Part shown: in pieces, positions 1 through 8,473 of the stretch
How positions within the stretch are numbered: position 1 is the stretch's first letter
Layout of the letters: every line of letters starts with the position of its first letter
Source: Methanolobus sp. ZRKC5
Lineage (GTDB): Archaea > Halobacteriota > Methanosarcinia > Methanosarcinales > Methanosarcinaceae
DNA length: 64,000 nucleotides
Assembly: GCF_038446525.1 (NCBI RefSeq)
Contig: NZ_CP151792.1
Span: 1,240,001 to 1,304,000, forward strand
Reading direction: 5' to 3'
Program-made: the position numbers and the translations under genes
Notes under the pieces: generated by a model
Seen by the model: the letters and a program-made list of their open reading frames with translations, nothing else
Databases searched by the model: none
Told to the model about the DNA's origin: nothing

Positions 1-145
1 CATTTCTTGCAAAGGAATCATCATAATCTTCAACCACGAGATAATCAGCTGATTGCGAAGAAGTTTTTTCATTGACTCCCATACAACCAGAGATCAGAGT
101 AGCCACAAGTAAAAAAATAATTACTGAGAAGTATTTGATTTTCAT
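1..145 (-). CDS. Lipoprotein, N-terminal part only
   Basis: The first 48 codons of a reverse-strand gene that runs off the left edge. The start ATG is at 145. The product opens with a short basic end, a hydrophobic stretch (FSVIIFLLVATLIS) and a lipobox ending in Gly-Cys at residue 21, followed by a polar Ser/Gln/Asp-rich linker. This is a typical archaeal lipoprotein signal peptide, so the mature protein is probably anchored outside the cell membrane. Nothing of the functional domain is inside the window, so no function can be given. Confidence 0.7.
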   Translation of the reverse strand, partial: MKIKYFSVIIFLLVATLISGCMGVNEKTSSQSADYLVVEDYDDSFARN

Positions 146-211
146 TTAATCATACCCATTTTAAGCATGATTAAATGAAGGACTGGGAAGTATTAAAAAA
201 TTGCTTAAGGT

Positions 212-1000
212 TCAAACTGATTCGAAGTTAACCTTTTCGTTACCCTTCTCTTTTGTCCGTACATATATATTGTCAAGGAACTCGTGGGTAAGGTCAGCAA
301 GTTCAAGCATTTCATCCCTGCTCAATGGTTTTATGTCCCTGAGAGATTCAAGCATGGCATTTTCAGCAAATCCCTGCTGGAGGACATAAACAACATCCTT
401 TCTGCCTGTTAATTCACTAATGGACCTTGCAATATTGCAGACATCATCAGAACTTCCCATGAAATCCCTGATTATGGTCGTCCTTAACTCAAGTTCAACA
501 TTGTTCCCCAGAACCAGATTAATGGATTCTGTCACTTTTTCCATTACAAGCTGTGGGTCAATGTGAATATCAGTATAGTCCTTGCAGCCAATTGCCTTTG
601 CATAATCCTCGGCATTATCCAGAGGAGCTTTTACATCGATAAAGAATTTGTCCACAAGGCCTTCTTCCATCAATTCGGCCATTACGTGAGGATAATAGCC
701 GTTGGTATGAATACCGACGAGCAAACCTATTTTCTTTGCAAAACCTGCAAGGTGCTTCACAGCATCCTTCTGCATCAGGGGTTCGCCCCCTGAGAAAACC
801 ACGTTACTTACAAATGGTCTGGACTTCTTTATTTCTGCTTCAAGTACTGACGTATCCACTACGTTGCTTTCAAAAAGAAGTGAATGGTTCTGGCAATATG
901 GACACCTGTAAGGACATCCACGTAAAAAAAAGACGATTGACACTTTTCCGTGCCAATCTACCGTTGAGATGGGAACCGAGCTTCCATAGTTTACTTTCAT
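212..1000 (-). CDS. nrdG: Anaerobic ribonucleotide reductase activating enzyme (radical SAM)
   Basis: Radical SAM activase that generates the glycyl radical on NrdD. The product is 262 residues. The cluster-binding motif is Cys29-x3-Cys33-x2-Cys36 (CPYRCPYC), followed by the SAM-binding FSGGEPL motif near residue 70. It belongs to the pyruvate formate-lyase activase/NrdG-type group with a full TIM-barrel half, longer than the 155-residue E. coli NrdG. It lies 7 bases downstream of nrdD on the same strand, so the pair is co-transcribed. No strong ribosome binding site precedes the ATG, suggesting translational coupling to nrdD. The assignment to NrdD rests partly on position. Confidence 0.88.
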   Translation of the reverse strand: MKVNYGSSVPISTVDWHGKVSIVFFLRGCPYRCPYCQNHSLLFESNVVDTSVLEAEIKKSRPFVSNVVFSGGEPLMQKDAVKHLAGFAKKIGLLVGIHTNGYYPHVMAELMEEGLVDKFFIDVKAPLDNAEDYAKAIGCKDYTDIHIDPQLVMEKVTESINLVLGNNVELELRTTIIRDFMGSSDDVCNIARSISELTGRKDVVYVLQQGFAENAMLESLRDIKPLSRDEMLELADLTHEFLDNIYVRTKEKGNEKVNFESV

Positions 1001-1007
1001 GGGCTTA

Positions 1008-3407
1008 TCAGATCATGTCTGAAGAGCTATAGCGCATCCTGTCTGCAAGCTCTTGCTTCTTTGCATTATTCCATCCACCAACGGCCTGGACATACCCGGT
1101 TACCCTTGACATCTGCTCGACATTAGATGAACCACAGTTCTCACAGACCTCCTTCAAGCCGGACATCATATGGAAATCATTAAGGCACACAGTCATATCC
1201 TTGGTGAAAGCAAAGTAACCCACCTGAGTGTTCTTTGCAATGTTCATTGCAAATTCTTTAAGTCCCTTTGCATCCGGTGCACCTTCCCCCATCCATATAT
1301 GGCAGATGTTTCCACCGTCAACAATCGGGAAGAACACATGCTCGATATTTATCCTGTCAATCAAAGAAACATCCGCACCTGGTGGCACATGAGTACCGTT
1401 GGTGTAATAGACGGGCAGATCATGGGTCTTTTTGAGATTTGCAAGAGCAGCTTCACTGTCACCCTTTACAACTTCCACGACACAATCCCTGTATTCTTCA
1501 TGCAGCATGTCTGATACCGCAAATCTCTGGCCCGTGGTTTCAGCAGGAGTACGGGCAAGGGCAATCTCCATACCATGTTTCTGGCTGAGCTCGTTGGCAT
1601 ACATTTCCATCTCGGTCATCACTCTGATGGCAAACTTGAATGCATTTCTGGATTCATGCATCTGAGAACCAGTATGGTACTGAACCATTTCATTGATACC
1701 GATAACACCCATCGTACAGACAAGTGCGTCAATATCGACTGCAATGCAGCCCTTCTCACCTGTAACAGGATCCTTTGGTCTCTGGGTGGCAAATGGCATC
1801 CTGTTGTTCTCGATGATATTCTCCATCCAGCTGCGCTTTGTCTTAAAGAGAGTTATACACTGATCCATGAGGTTCTTCAGGTCACCGAACAGAGCAGAAT
1901 CATCTCCATTTGCCCTGTATGCCGCCCTTGGGCAGTTGAGGGATACGACCTGCCAGGAACCCATAGAGAAATGCTTTCCATCCTTGAATATGAGCTTGTC
2001 ATCAAAACTGTCATCTGCATCAGCATTTGCTGAGAACTGATATGCACAGCACTGATAACAGGAAATTCCCTCACCTGCACCCCTATATTCAGGTAGCTGA
2101 TTATCGAAATATGGAGTACCGAACTTTGCTGCAAGTTCAAAGGTCATATCATAGAGTTGCTCGTAACCAAGCAGATCAGGATGTGCCTTGTTAAAGAACT
2201 CATCTTCTTCCATGAAGTCTGGCTCTATGGATATTTCAGGCTTAGGGAAATTGAAAGGTTTGCCCCAATTATCACCCTCTAACATCACATCCATAAGTGC
2301 CTGGAAAGAGAGACGTACCTCACGCTCAAACTCGCTATAGGTGCGCTTTTGGGTACCGTTTGTACCATCATGCACACGCCCCTTGTAGACAACTGGCTTA
2401 TCCTTCCAGAGTTTTGGTACACCCGGAGACAGCTGAACGGAGGAGAACACGACCTGCCCACCACGAGCTACCATCATCTGAGTCATCTCATACACGAACA
2501 TTTGCATGAGCTGCTTTACATCATTATAATTCTTGCCTTCAAGGTATGGAGCAAGGAATGTAAGGAAATTGTAGAATCCCTGGCCACCTGCGAAGTTAGT
2601 CTGTGCGCTCCCAAGAGCCTTCACTGCATGAAGTATAGCTACCTCTGCCTTCATAGCAGGACCGGCTACACTTGCCTTTGCACCTGAACCATCAGGCATG
2701 AGGCCATAATAGAAGAAATACCTGAGGTCCCAGTCCTGGCAGAAAGCACGGGTTCCGAGATACTCAAGATCATGAATATGAATATCGCCATTAAGATGCA
2801 TGTCAGCGATCTTCGTTGGCAGAAGAAGCAGATACTGTTCTTTGGATATCTTGTCTGCCTTCTTCTTATGGGAAGTCTCGGCATTTTCCTGCAGATTTGC
2901 GTTGTCGTTTGCTTCAAAACCACTTCCAAGATCGATCTCGCATGCATCATATACCGGAGTACCTATCCTAGTAGAAACATTTCTCCACTCAACATGCCCT
3001 CTCTGGAGAAGCTCCATGTTAACGATCTCCCTTATAAGTGGACCTGAAAGGAATTTAAGGTCAAGGGATCTGACACGGCGCTCTACTTCTTTTGAAATGT
3101 CGTAAGCTTCATCCTTTTCGATTCCAGGTTTGCCGTGGAACCTTTCAGCAAGTTTTGTTTCCTTCAGTAACTGATTGACAATGACATTGCGGTCCCAATC
3201 AACCATGTGTCCTGCTGTGGTTCGCACTTTTGGCATTATAGAGATATCATGGCCATCGAGCGTCTTCTGTATAGCATGCTGTTTTGTTAATGATGTCATA
3301 CTGATATCTATCCTCTCATCTTCCTCTGCGCGAACCTGTTTGCCAGTTCCCAAGTCTGACCTGTCAAGTTCTATTTTTCCTTTTGTATTAGTAGCACATA
3401 CGTCCAT
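1008..3407 (-). CDS. nrdD: Anaerobic (class III) ribonucleoside-triphosphate reductase
   Basis: Glycyl-radical enzyme that reduces ribonucleotides for DNA synthesis without oxygen; about 799 residues. An ATP-cone domain lies at roughly residues 35-130, the catalytic barrel follows with active-site cysteines in ISCYQCCAYQFS, and the radical glycine lies in RVTGY near residue 771. The reading frame could open at a GTG at 3416, but that GTG is part of the ribosome binding site GAGGTG (3414-3419); ATG at 3407 has a 6-base spacing and is preferred (3410 is possible). The C-terminal metal site is unusual: CENC is present but the preceding CxxC pair is reduced to a single Cys (CLND). nrdH lies upstream and nrdG downstream. 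A thioredoxin-like NrdH serves as electron donor for the characterised Methanosarcina class III enzyme. Confidence 0.93.
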   Translation of the reverse strand: MDVCATNTKGKIELDRSDLGTGKQVRAEEDERIDISMTSLTKQHAIQKTLDGHDISIMPKVRTTAGHMVDWDRNVIVNQLLKETKLAERFHGKPGIEKDEAYDISKEVERRVRSLDLKFLSGPLIREIVNMELLQRGHVEWRNVSTRIGTPVYDACEIDLGSGFEANDNANLQENAETSHKKKADKISKEQYLLLLPTKIADMHLNGDIHIHDLEYLGTRAFCQDWDLRYFFYYGLMPDGSGAKASVAGPAMKAEVAILHAVKALGSAQTNFAGGQGFYNFLTFLAPYLEGKNYNDVKQLMQMFVYEMTQMMVARGGQVVFSSVQLSPGVPKLWKDKPVVYKGRVHDGTNGTQKRTYSEFEREVRLSFQALMDVMLEGDNWGKPFNFPKPEISIEPDFMEEDEFFNKAHPDLLGYEQLYDMTFELAAKFGTPYFDNQLPEYRGAGEGISCYQCCAYQFSANADADDSFDDKLIFKDGKHFSMGSWQVVSLNCPRAAYRANGDDSALFGDLKNLMDQCITLFKTKRSWMENIIENNRMPFATQRPKDPVTGEKGCIAVDIDALVCTMGVIGINEMVQYHTGSQMHESRNAFKFAIRVMTEMEMYANELSQKHGMEIALARTPAETTGQRFAVSDMLHEEYRDCVVEVVKGDSEAALANLKKTHDLPVYYTNGTHVPPGADVSLIDRINIEHVFFPIVDGGNICHIWMGEGAPDAKGLKEFAMNIAKNTQVGYFAFTKDMTVCLNDFHMMSGLKEVCENCGSSNVEQMSRVTGYVQAVGGWNNAKKQELADRMRYSSSDMI

Positions 3408-3432
3408 CATTCCCACCTCAATTTGATTGCAT

Positions 3433-3684
3433 TTAGATTATACTACCCAATACTTCCAGGTTCACGTCAGGGCCATTGAACAATTCCTTATGTGTTAAAA
3501 ATTCATCGCCGATCTGAAGTACCGGGGCAGTCATGGTAAAAACACCATTGAATTTAAGTTCGGTCAAAGCTTCAGGAGTAGACATATCTGCAGTTGTGAA
3601 AGCAACTTCCTTTGACTTAAGTACCTTCTTTAATTGCTCGCATTTCGGGCAAGTCTTTGTTGTATATATAACCACTTCAACCAT
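3433..3684 (-). CDS. nrdH: Glutaredoxin/thioredoxin-like electron donor NrdH
   Basis: Small redox protein of 83 residues with the active-site pair Cys12-Pro-Lys-Cys15 near the N-terminus and a thioredoxin-like fold pattern (VEVVIYTTKTCPKC, later APVLQIGDE with the cis-proline). In Methanosarcina barkeri the equivalent protein in the same operon passes electrons to class III ribonucleotide reductase. An ATG six codons further upstream (3702) is in frame, but AAGGGA lies between the two ATGs and would serve the downstream one at 3684, so I take the shorter form. It is the first gene of nrdH-nrdD-nrdG, 25 bases before nrdD. Confidence 0.87.
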   Translation of the reverse strand: MVEVVIYTTKTCPKCEQLKKVLKSKEVAFTTADMSTPEALTELKFNGVFTMTAPVLQIGDEFLTHKELFNGPDVNLEVLGSII

Positions 3685-3702
3685 TTTCTCGTGTCCCTTC
3701 AT

Positions 3703-4101
3703 TGTATATAATTAATTTATTATATTATTGTCATTCTGGAGAGAAACAACAATGCCATTTGAAAAAACACAATCAAAAGGCATTGTCATAATAATTACCT
3801 TGTTCACCAGAGGGTAAATTATACAAATGACATATAGCTTAATAATGGTTTTTCAAACTGCGTTTGAATATACAAGAAACAATATTAATACCATATATGA
3901 AACATGTTTGATAACATATATGACACAGTATTGGTGTTATATGTATTTTATAATAATAAATATACGCAGACCAAGATTTGCCCCCAACAAAAAAAAAGCA
4001 AGCAAAAAGAAAGACACATAAAGAGAACTGCAATAACATTGCCAAAAGATGTATATCATTAACCCTATTATAGCACATAATCCGATCAAGGGGTGTAAAA
4101 G
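3703..4101. other. AT-rich gap between nrd operon and radB
   Basis: Very AT-rich spacer between two divergent transcription units. It holds the nrd inverted repeat at 3749-3786 and probably both promoters. Two overlapping open frames on opposite strands (3827-4021 and 3839-4078) have no ribosome binding site and low-complexity translations and are not counted as genes. An A-rich run with AAGC repeats lies near 3990-4015. I see no RNA gene. Confidence 0.5.
3749..3786 (-). promoter_or_regulatory. Inverted repeat upstream of the nrd operon
   Basis: Two 13-base arms, ACAATGCCATTTG (3749-3761) and CAAAAGGCATTGT (3774-3786), match as an inverted repeat at 12 of 13 positions around a 12-base AT-rich centre. 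It lies about 65-100 bases upstream of the nrdH start. An AT-rich TATA-like stretch (about 3712-3727) lies between it and the gene. The position fits an operator or activator site for nrdHDG. The binding protein is unknown, and it could instead be a transcribed hairpin. Confidence 0.4.
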
Positions 4102-4770
4102 ATAACTAAACAACTAAGCTCCGGCTGCAAGCCAATCGATGAACTTCTAGGAGGAGGATTTGAGGCAGGAGTCGTGACACAGATATATGGAGAAGCCGGA
4201 AGTGGCAAGACTAATTTGTGCCTACAACTTGCAGTTGAATGTGTCAAAGCTGGAAAAAAAGTCATCTATATAGATACTGAAGCTATTTCCCCTGACAGAT
4301 TCAAACAAATTGCCGGAGAGAATGCAAAGGAGATAGCACAGCAGATAATCATCTTTGAACCTCATAATTTTGAAGAACAGTATGCTGCTGTCAAAGAAAT
4401 AGAGAAACTCATCTTGGAAAATATCGGCCTTATAATAATAGATTCTGCAACTGCTTTTTACAGATTAGAGCTTGATCAGGAAGAATCAAGCATAAGGACC
4501 AGAAGGGAATTGGCAAACCAGATAGGTTTTGTACACGGTATCGCACGCAAACACAGGGTTGTAGCTGTTATGACCAACCAGGTCTACAGCGATATTACCA
4601 CTGGCAGAGTAAGACCAATCGGCGGTAGTGGCATAGAGCACATATCAAAGACCATCGTCCAGCTTGAAAAAACAGGAGATGGCACAAGACGTGCAAAACT
4701 CTGGAAACACCGTTCACTTCCGGAAGGCAGGACCTGCAAGTTCACCATTACCGGTGAAGGTGTAAGATAA
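4102..4770 (+). CDS. radB: DNA repair and recombination protein RadB, ATA start
   Basis: RecA-family ATPase paralogue of RadA, involved in recombinational repair; 222 residues. Walker A is GEAGSGKT (residues 30-37), Walker B LIIID ends at about residue 114, and the conserved N-terminal block SSGCKPIDELLGGGFEAG is intact. That block lies upstream of the first usual start codon in the frame (GTG at 4174), so translation must begin earlier. The frame is open back to a TAA at 4096-4098, and the only plausible initiator in between is ATA at 4102, six bases after a GGGGTG ribosome binding site (4090-4095). Starting at the GTG would remove the residues just before Walker A. It ends 8 bases from convergent trmI. 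Confidence 0.88.
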   Translation: MTKQLSSGCKPIDELLGGGFEAGVVTQIYGEAGSGKTNLCLQLAVECVKAGKKVIYIDTEAISPDRFKQIAGENAKEIAQQIIIFEPHNFEEQYAAVKEIEKLILENIGLIIIDSATAFYRLELDQEESSIRTRRELANQIGFVHGIARKHRVVAVMTNQVYSDITTGRVRPIGGSGIEHISKTIVQLEKTGDGTRRAKLWKHRSLPEGRTCKFTITGEGVR

Positions 4771-4778
4771 AAAATAAT

Positions 4779-5531
4779 TCAGGCTCTTGCTATTGTGATA
4801 AAGCCTGTATGTCCTACTTTTGAGGTGGATGGCCTGGTACCTCTTGATGAGAATGATATCTCACGCTCCGTACATTCTATCGTTGTCACATCACAGAAAT
4901 GTGCGGCCTCAATTGCATCACGTATCTCTTTTGTCTGTTCAAAGAACGGAGAATAAGTAGCAAGGAATCCCCCAGGATACAGTATGCTCTCCACATAAGG
5001 TATGACATCTTTTGAATTCTGAGTATCAAGGGTTATTAAATCGAATTTCTCATCAATGTTCTTTATTTCATCAACAATGTCACCACAGCGAAGTTCTACA
5101 TTATCAAGACCTGCATTTTCTACATTTTTACGGGCAACCTCTACGAAATCTTCCCTGACTTCATATGTTACGACGCGTTTTGCAATGGAACCAAGATACA
5201 TTGTCATTATACCCGATCCAGTCCCTGCATCCAGTACAGCGTCATTCTTATTGAGTCCGGTATAGGCGATTATCATGCCTATGTCCTTGGGCATCATTGG
5301 AGCACCGGTCCTTTTTGCGTGACGGAAGAAATCCGGCATTTTAGGACGCTGTATAGTAAACTCCTGACCTTTATGCGACACCACTGTGTCACCAGGAGCC
5401 TTGTCCATGAGAGAGGAAAGTTCTATAATACCAAAATTCGTGTGCAGTTGATCATCGGAAACCTTTGCGATAAACTCTTTGACCTTATCCCTGTGGGAAG
5501 TCTTTAGCAAAACCAATTCACCAGTTAACAT
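4779..5531 (-). CDS. trmI: tRNA (adenine-57/58-N1) methyltransferase TrmI
   Basis: SAM-dependent enzyme that forms 1-methyladenosine at position 57/58 of tRNA in archaea. The product is 250 residues. An N-terminal small beta domain (residues 1-60) precedes the Rossmann methyltransferase with motif I DAGTGSG at 101-107 and the acidic YEVRED after strand 2. The RPKMPDFF and AKRTGAPMMPKDIGMII segments are typical of the TrmI family. The start ATG overlaps the stop of the upstream HD-domain gene by one base (TAATG), which indicates translational coupling. Confidence 0.9.
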   Translation of the reverse strand: MLTGELVLLKTSHRDKVKEFIAKVSDDQLHTNFGIIELSSLMDKAPGDTVVSHKGQEFTIQRPKMPDFFRHAKRTGAPMMPKDIGMIIAYTGLNKNDAVLDAGTGSGIMTMYLGSIAKRVVTYEVREDFVEVARKNVENAGLDNVELRCGDIVDEIKNIDEKFDLITLDTQNSKDVIPYVESILYPGGFLATYSPFFEQTKEIRDAIEAAHFCDVTTIECTEREISFSSRGTRPSTSKVGHTGFITIARA

Positions 5532-7375
5532 TATTTTACACCTGTAGGACGTTTTTTTGAGACATACCTGTTGGAAGGAATCGTAACAATATCCCTCTTA
5601 ATAGAATGCCTGCCCATTGAAAGATGAGACATCATTTCCTCGAATTCCGGGCGGTAGGCATCTGCAAGAGTCCCTGCATATTCAACCCCTTCCCATGTAA
5701 GCACATATTCATAACTCTGCCGGAACCGGCCATCTTTTTCATAGTAGCGAAGATCCTCATCAACGATACCCATAGCAACGAGTACCTGTATATCCTCAAA
5801 GACCTTCTCACAGTAGGGGAAACCGTACCGTTCATGGAATGAATAATCGAAAAGGTTCTTCAATTTAGGGAAGCCACTTAGTTCACGGATGGTACGATAA
5901 AGCCAGGTAATATGCCGAAGACGCGGGATTGAAATATAACCCGGTTTCTCTTCTGTGAAGAGACTGTGCACTGCATAGAACAACAGGATTATGCCTTCTA
6001 TTGGAAGATACTGATCTTCACGAGTGAAATTAAGCAGCCGGGGTGAAAGGTCATCGACCACCTTGCGTAACTCTGAGAGAACAGCATTTGAATCTTTATC
6101 CGTTACCACGTCCGGGTGAGAGAAAGCAGTAAGTGATAACTGTCGTGATATTGCCCGGACCAGACCATTGGCGAGTGCAGATTCGTCGTAGAAGAAACCA
6201 TCTTCTTCATCCATTGCAATGCGCATACTTTTTGGGACACCTGAAGCCACCGTAAGGTCCACAAGTACATCTCCAAATTCCTGAGTAAGTCTCGCCTCAA
6301 GCCTTTTTGTAGCCACCCCATGACGAGCAATAGTGGAGAGTGCCATCCTTGTTGATGGCCTGATAATTTTCTGACTTAGTCGGGCTACCGGCACATATAA
6401 CCTGCCATCACGCAGGTCATCCAGTAACTTACATGATTTTTCAGATGCACTTGATCGGATAAAATTGAGCAGCTCGTTGTCATTATATTCAGTGAAGAAA
6501 CGAACGACCTCATCCTTTGCAATATCCACCCCTGATGCATCCTTGAAATGTTCGAGTGCATCCTCAAGCGCATAGAGTATCATCACCCTGGCAGCCTGAG
6601 TCTTCGGGTTGTGTATGATCGCAGTATAATGATGAGCCCTGGATATCAGCAAAGATTCAGCAGCCGTCAGAGCCATATCGCTTCCATAGCTTGAGCCGTC
6701 AGAGCTTCCCAGCACGACATTTTCATCCTTGATGATGAGACTGCCGATTATCTGGTCAACATCTATGAGCCCGAAGGAAACACCCGTGTGATACGAGTCA
6801 CGCAGGAGAAAATCAATCCTGTCGGCATCCACATCACCTGCGATTATTTGAGCAAGATACGGTTTTGAAATGGACTGAGCATCCCCGGTAGCTATCTTTG
6901 AGATCTCATCAAAGAATTGGAACGGGTCTGTACCAAATTCTGATTCCACATACTGTGCGATATAATTATCCTGCGGGAGCAATCTGGAAATAATGTCCTT
7001 CGAGAATGCCTCATGTTTGATGAATTTCTTACCCTCGATAACTGGTTGCAATAGAGGATTACGTTTGAGCACATTCTCAACTGCATGGGAGAATGCAGAG
7101 TGACCCACATCATGCAGGAGTCCGGCAAGACGTATCTTGCGTATGTCCTCGTCCTCAAGTGACAGGGACTGACCTATTACGGATGCCATGTGCATGGTTC
7201 CGATGCTGTGCTCAAAACGCGTGTGGTTGGCACCAGGATAAACATGATCAACTAACCCAAGTTGCTGTATATGACGCAGGCGCTGCACGTGCTTTGTGCT
7301 CAGGAGCATCTGTTCGAACTCATCAAGTATGATGGTCTTGTGAACAGGATCATGGATTATCAGGGGTTTTTGCAT
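5531..7375 (-). CDS. HD-domain phosphohydrolase (SAMHD1/dGTPase-like)
   Basis: Metal-dependent phosphohydrolase of 614 residues. The HD signature is intact: His56 in TRFEHSIGTMH, His88-Asp89 in LLHDVGHSAFSHA, and a later Asp in DVDADRIDFLLRDS. This set groups it with SAMHD1-like and dGTPase-like triphosphohydrolases, so a nucleotide substrate is likely, but the actual substrate is not known. The C-terminal 250 residues are helical and specific to this group. It is the first gene of a two-gene unit with trmI, and is divergent from the broken endonuclease gene to its right. Confidence 0.8.
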   Translation of the reverse strand: MQKPLIIHDPVHKTIILDEFEQMLLSTKHVQRLRHIQQLGLVDHVYPGANHTRFEHSIGTMHMASVIGQSLSLEDEDIRKIRLAGLLHDVGHSAFSHAVENVLKRNPLLQPVIEGKKFIKHEAFSKDIISRLLPQDNYIAQYVESEFGTDPFQFFDEISKIATGDAQSISKPYLAQIIAGDVDADRIDFLLRDSYHTGVSFGLIDVDQIIGSLIIKDENVVLGSSDGSSYGSDMALTAAESLLISRAHHYTAIIHNPKTQAARVMILYALEDALEHFKDASGVDIAKDEVVRFFTEYNDNELLNFIRSSASEKSCKLLDDLRDGRLYVPVARLSQKIIRPSTRMALSTIARHGVATKRLEARLTQEFGDVLVDLTVASGVPKSMRIAMDEEDGFFYDESALANGLVRAISRQLSLTAFSHPDVVTDKDSNAVLSELRKVVDDLSPRLLNFTREDQYLPIEGIILLFYAVHSLFTEEKPGYISIPRLRHITWLYRTIRELSGFPKLKNLFDYSFHERYGFPYCEKVFEDIQVLVAMGIVDEDLRYYEKDGRFRQSYEYVLTWEGVEYAGTLADAYRPEFEEMMSHLSMGRHSIKRDIVTIPSNRYVSKKRPTGVK

Positions 7376-7438
7376 TGGAAAATAATAAGGACTATTGGAA
7401 TAAATAAAGTTTGAACAATAACAGTAATATTGTTATAC

Positions 7439-8400
7439 ATGAAAGAGAAAACATATCATTATCCACCGGAATTACTAAAGACCTTGATTGATGTGATTCC
7501 AAAACTTTGCAAATCAAAACCAGATTTGCTCTTGTTTTTTAAAGGAGCAGGAGTTCCAAAACAAATCACAAACCCTTCGAAGATTTATTGCAAACTAATA
7601 GAAACGATTTCAATAAATATCATGTTTCACGCGAAATCCTATCTGCGGTTAATGAACAAGGAGATAGATTGCTTGCGGCAAGAAGGGAAATAATAAAACG
7701 GGTAACAGAATTTGAAGATTTCAGCGTTTGTTGGGATAATGATCGAGCAGCTGCGAGAGGATTAGTTGCACAAGTACGCGACATGGTAAATGTTAAAGAT
7801 AGCTTTACAAAAATGAAAATTGAAAAGGATGAAGAAAAACGTAGGCGTTTGGAGCAACAAAAAAAGTTAGGTGCCGAAAAACAAAACAAAGCAATTAAAC
7901 TCCAAAGTGTTAAAACTGAACTTTTTTCACTATTTGGACAACAAAATGCTCAAAAACGTGGTAAATCTCTTGAAAAAGTCTTAAACGATTTATTTGCATG
8001 TTACAACATTTCGGTTCGTGAGACATTTACTATAAAAGGCAAATGTGCCGAAGGGATTATTGAACAAATTGATGGACTTATTGAACTTGAAGGACACCTC
8101 TATTTAGTTGAAATGAAATGGTGGAATACACCCATCGGCACGGCAGACATATCCCAACACTTAGTACGCTTGTTTAATAGAGGGGGGCATGCAAGAAGAT
8201 TTTTCATATCCTATTCCGAATTTACAGAACCGGCAATATCTAATTGCAGAGACGCGCTAAGTGCAGGAGCCATAATAGCACTATCTACTCTTAAAGAGAT
8301 AGTTGCTTTATTGGAAGAAGAAGGCGATTTAAAAATTTGGCTTAAAAGAAAAGTAAACGCCGCAATAGTTGATAGAGAACCATATTTTATTGCTGAGTGA
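7439..8400 (+). pseudogene. Mrr-like restriction endonuclease, frameshifted
   Basis: Two overlapping frames together make one protein of about 320 residues. Codons from ATG 7439 give YHYPPELLKTLIDVIPKL ... LLLFFKGAGVP, and the frame 7543-8400 continues with NKYHVSREIL and FEDFSVCWDNDRAAARGLV. The crossover from the first to the second frame (one base lost or two gained) falls around 7555-7580, since the second frame has a stop at 7540 and the first frame stops at 7693. The C-terminal half is a PD-(D/E)XK nuclease domain: Asp in EQIDGLIEL and Glu-x-Lys in LVEMKWW. Mrr-type enzymes act on DNA, often modified DNA. No methylase lies nearby. Either an inactivated defence gene or a sequencing error; the rest of the frame is undamaged. 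Confidence 0.72.
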
Positions 8401-8473
8401 TATATACCGAACATAAAGTTAAAGTATCCTTTACATTTTTATCCCAGTTCATACCTATAAAAGAGCAGATAAC

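Noticed and set aside
3827-4078. Two overlapping open frames on opposite strands (64 and 79 codons)
   Set aside because: Low-complexity, AT-driven translations, no ribosome binding site, and they lie in the divergent promoter region of nrd and radB.
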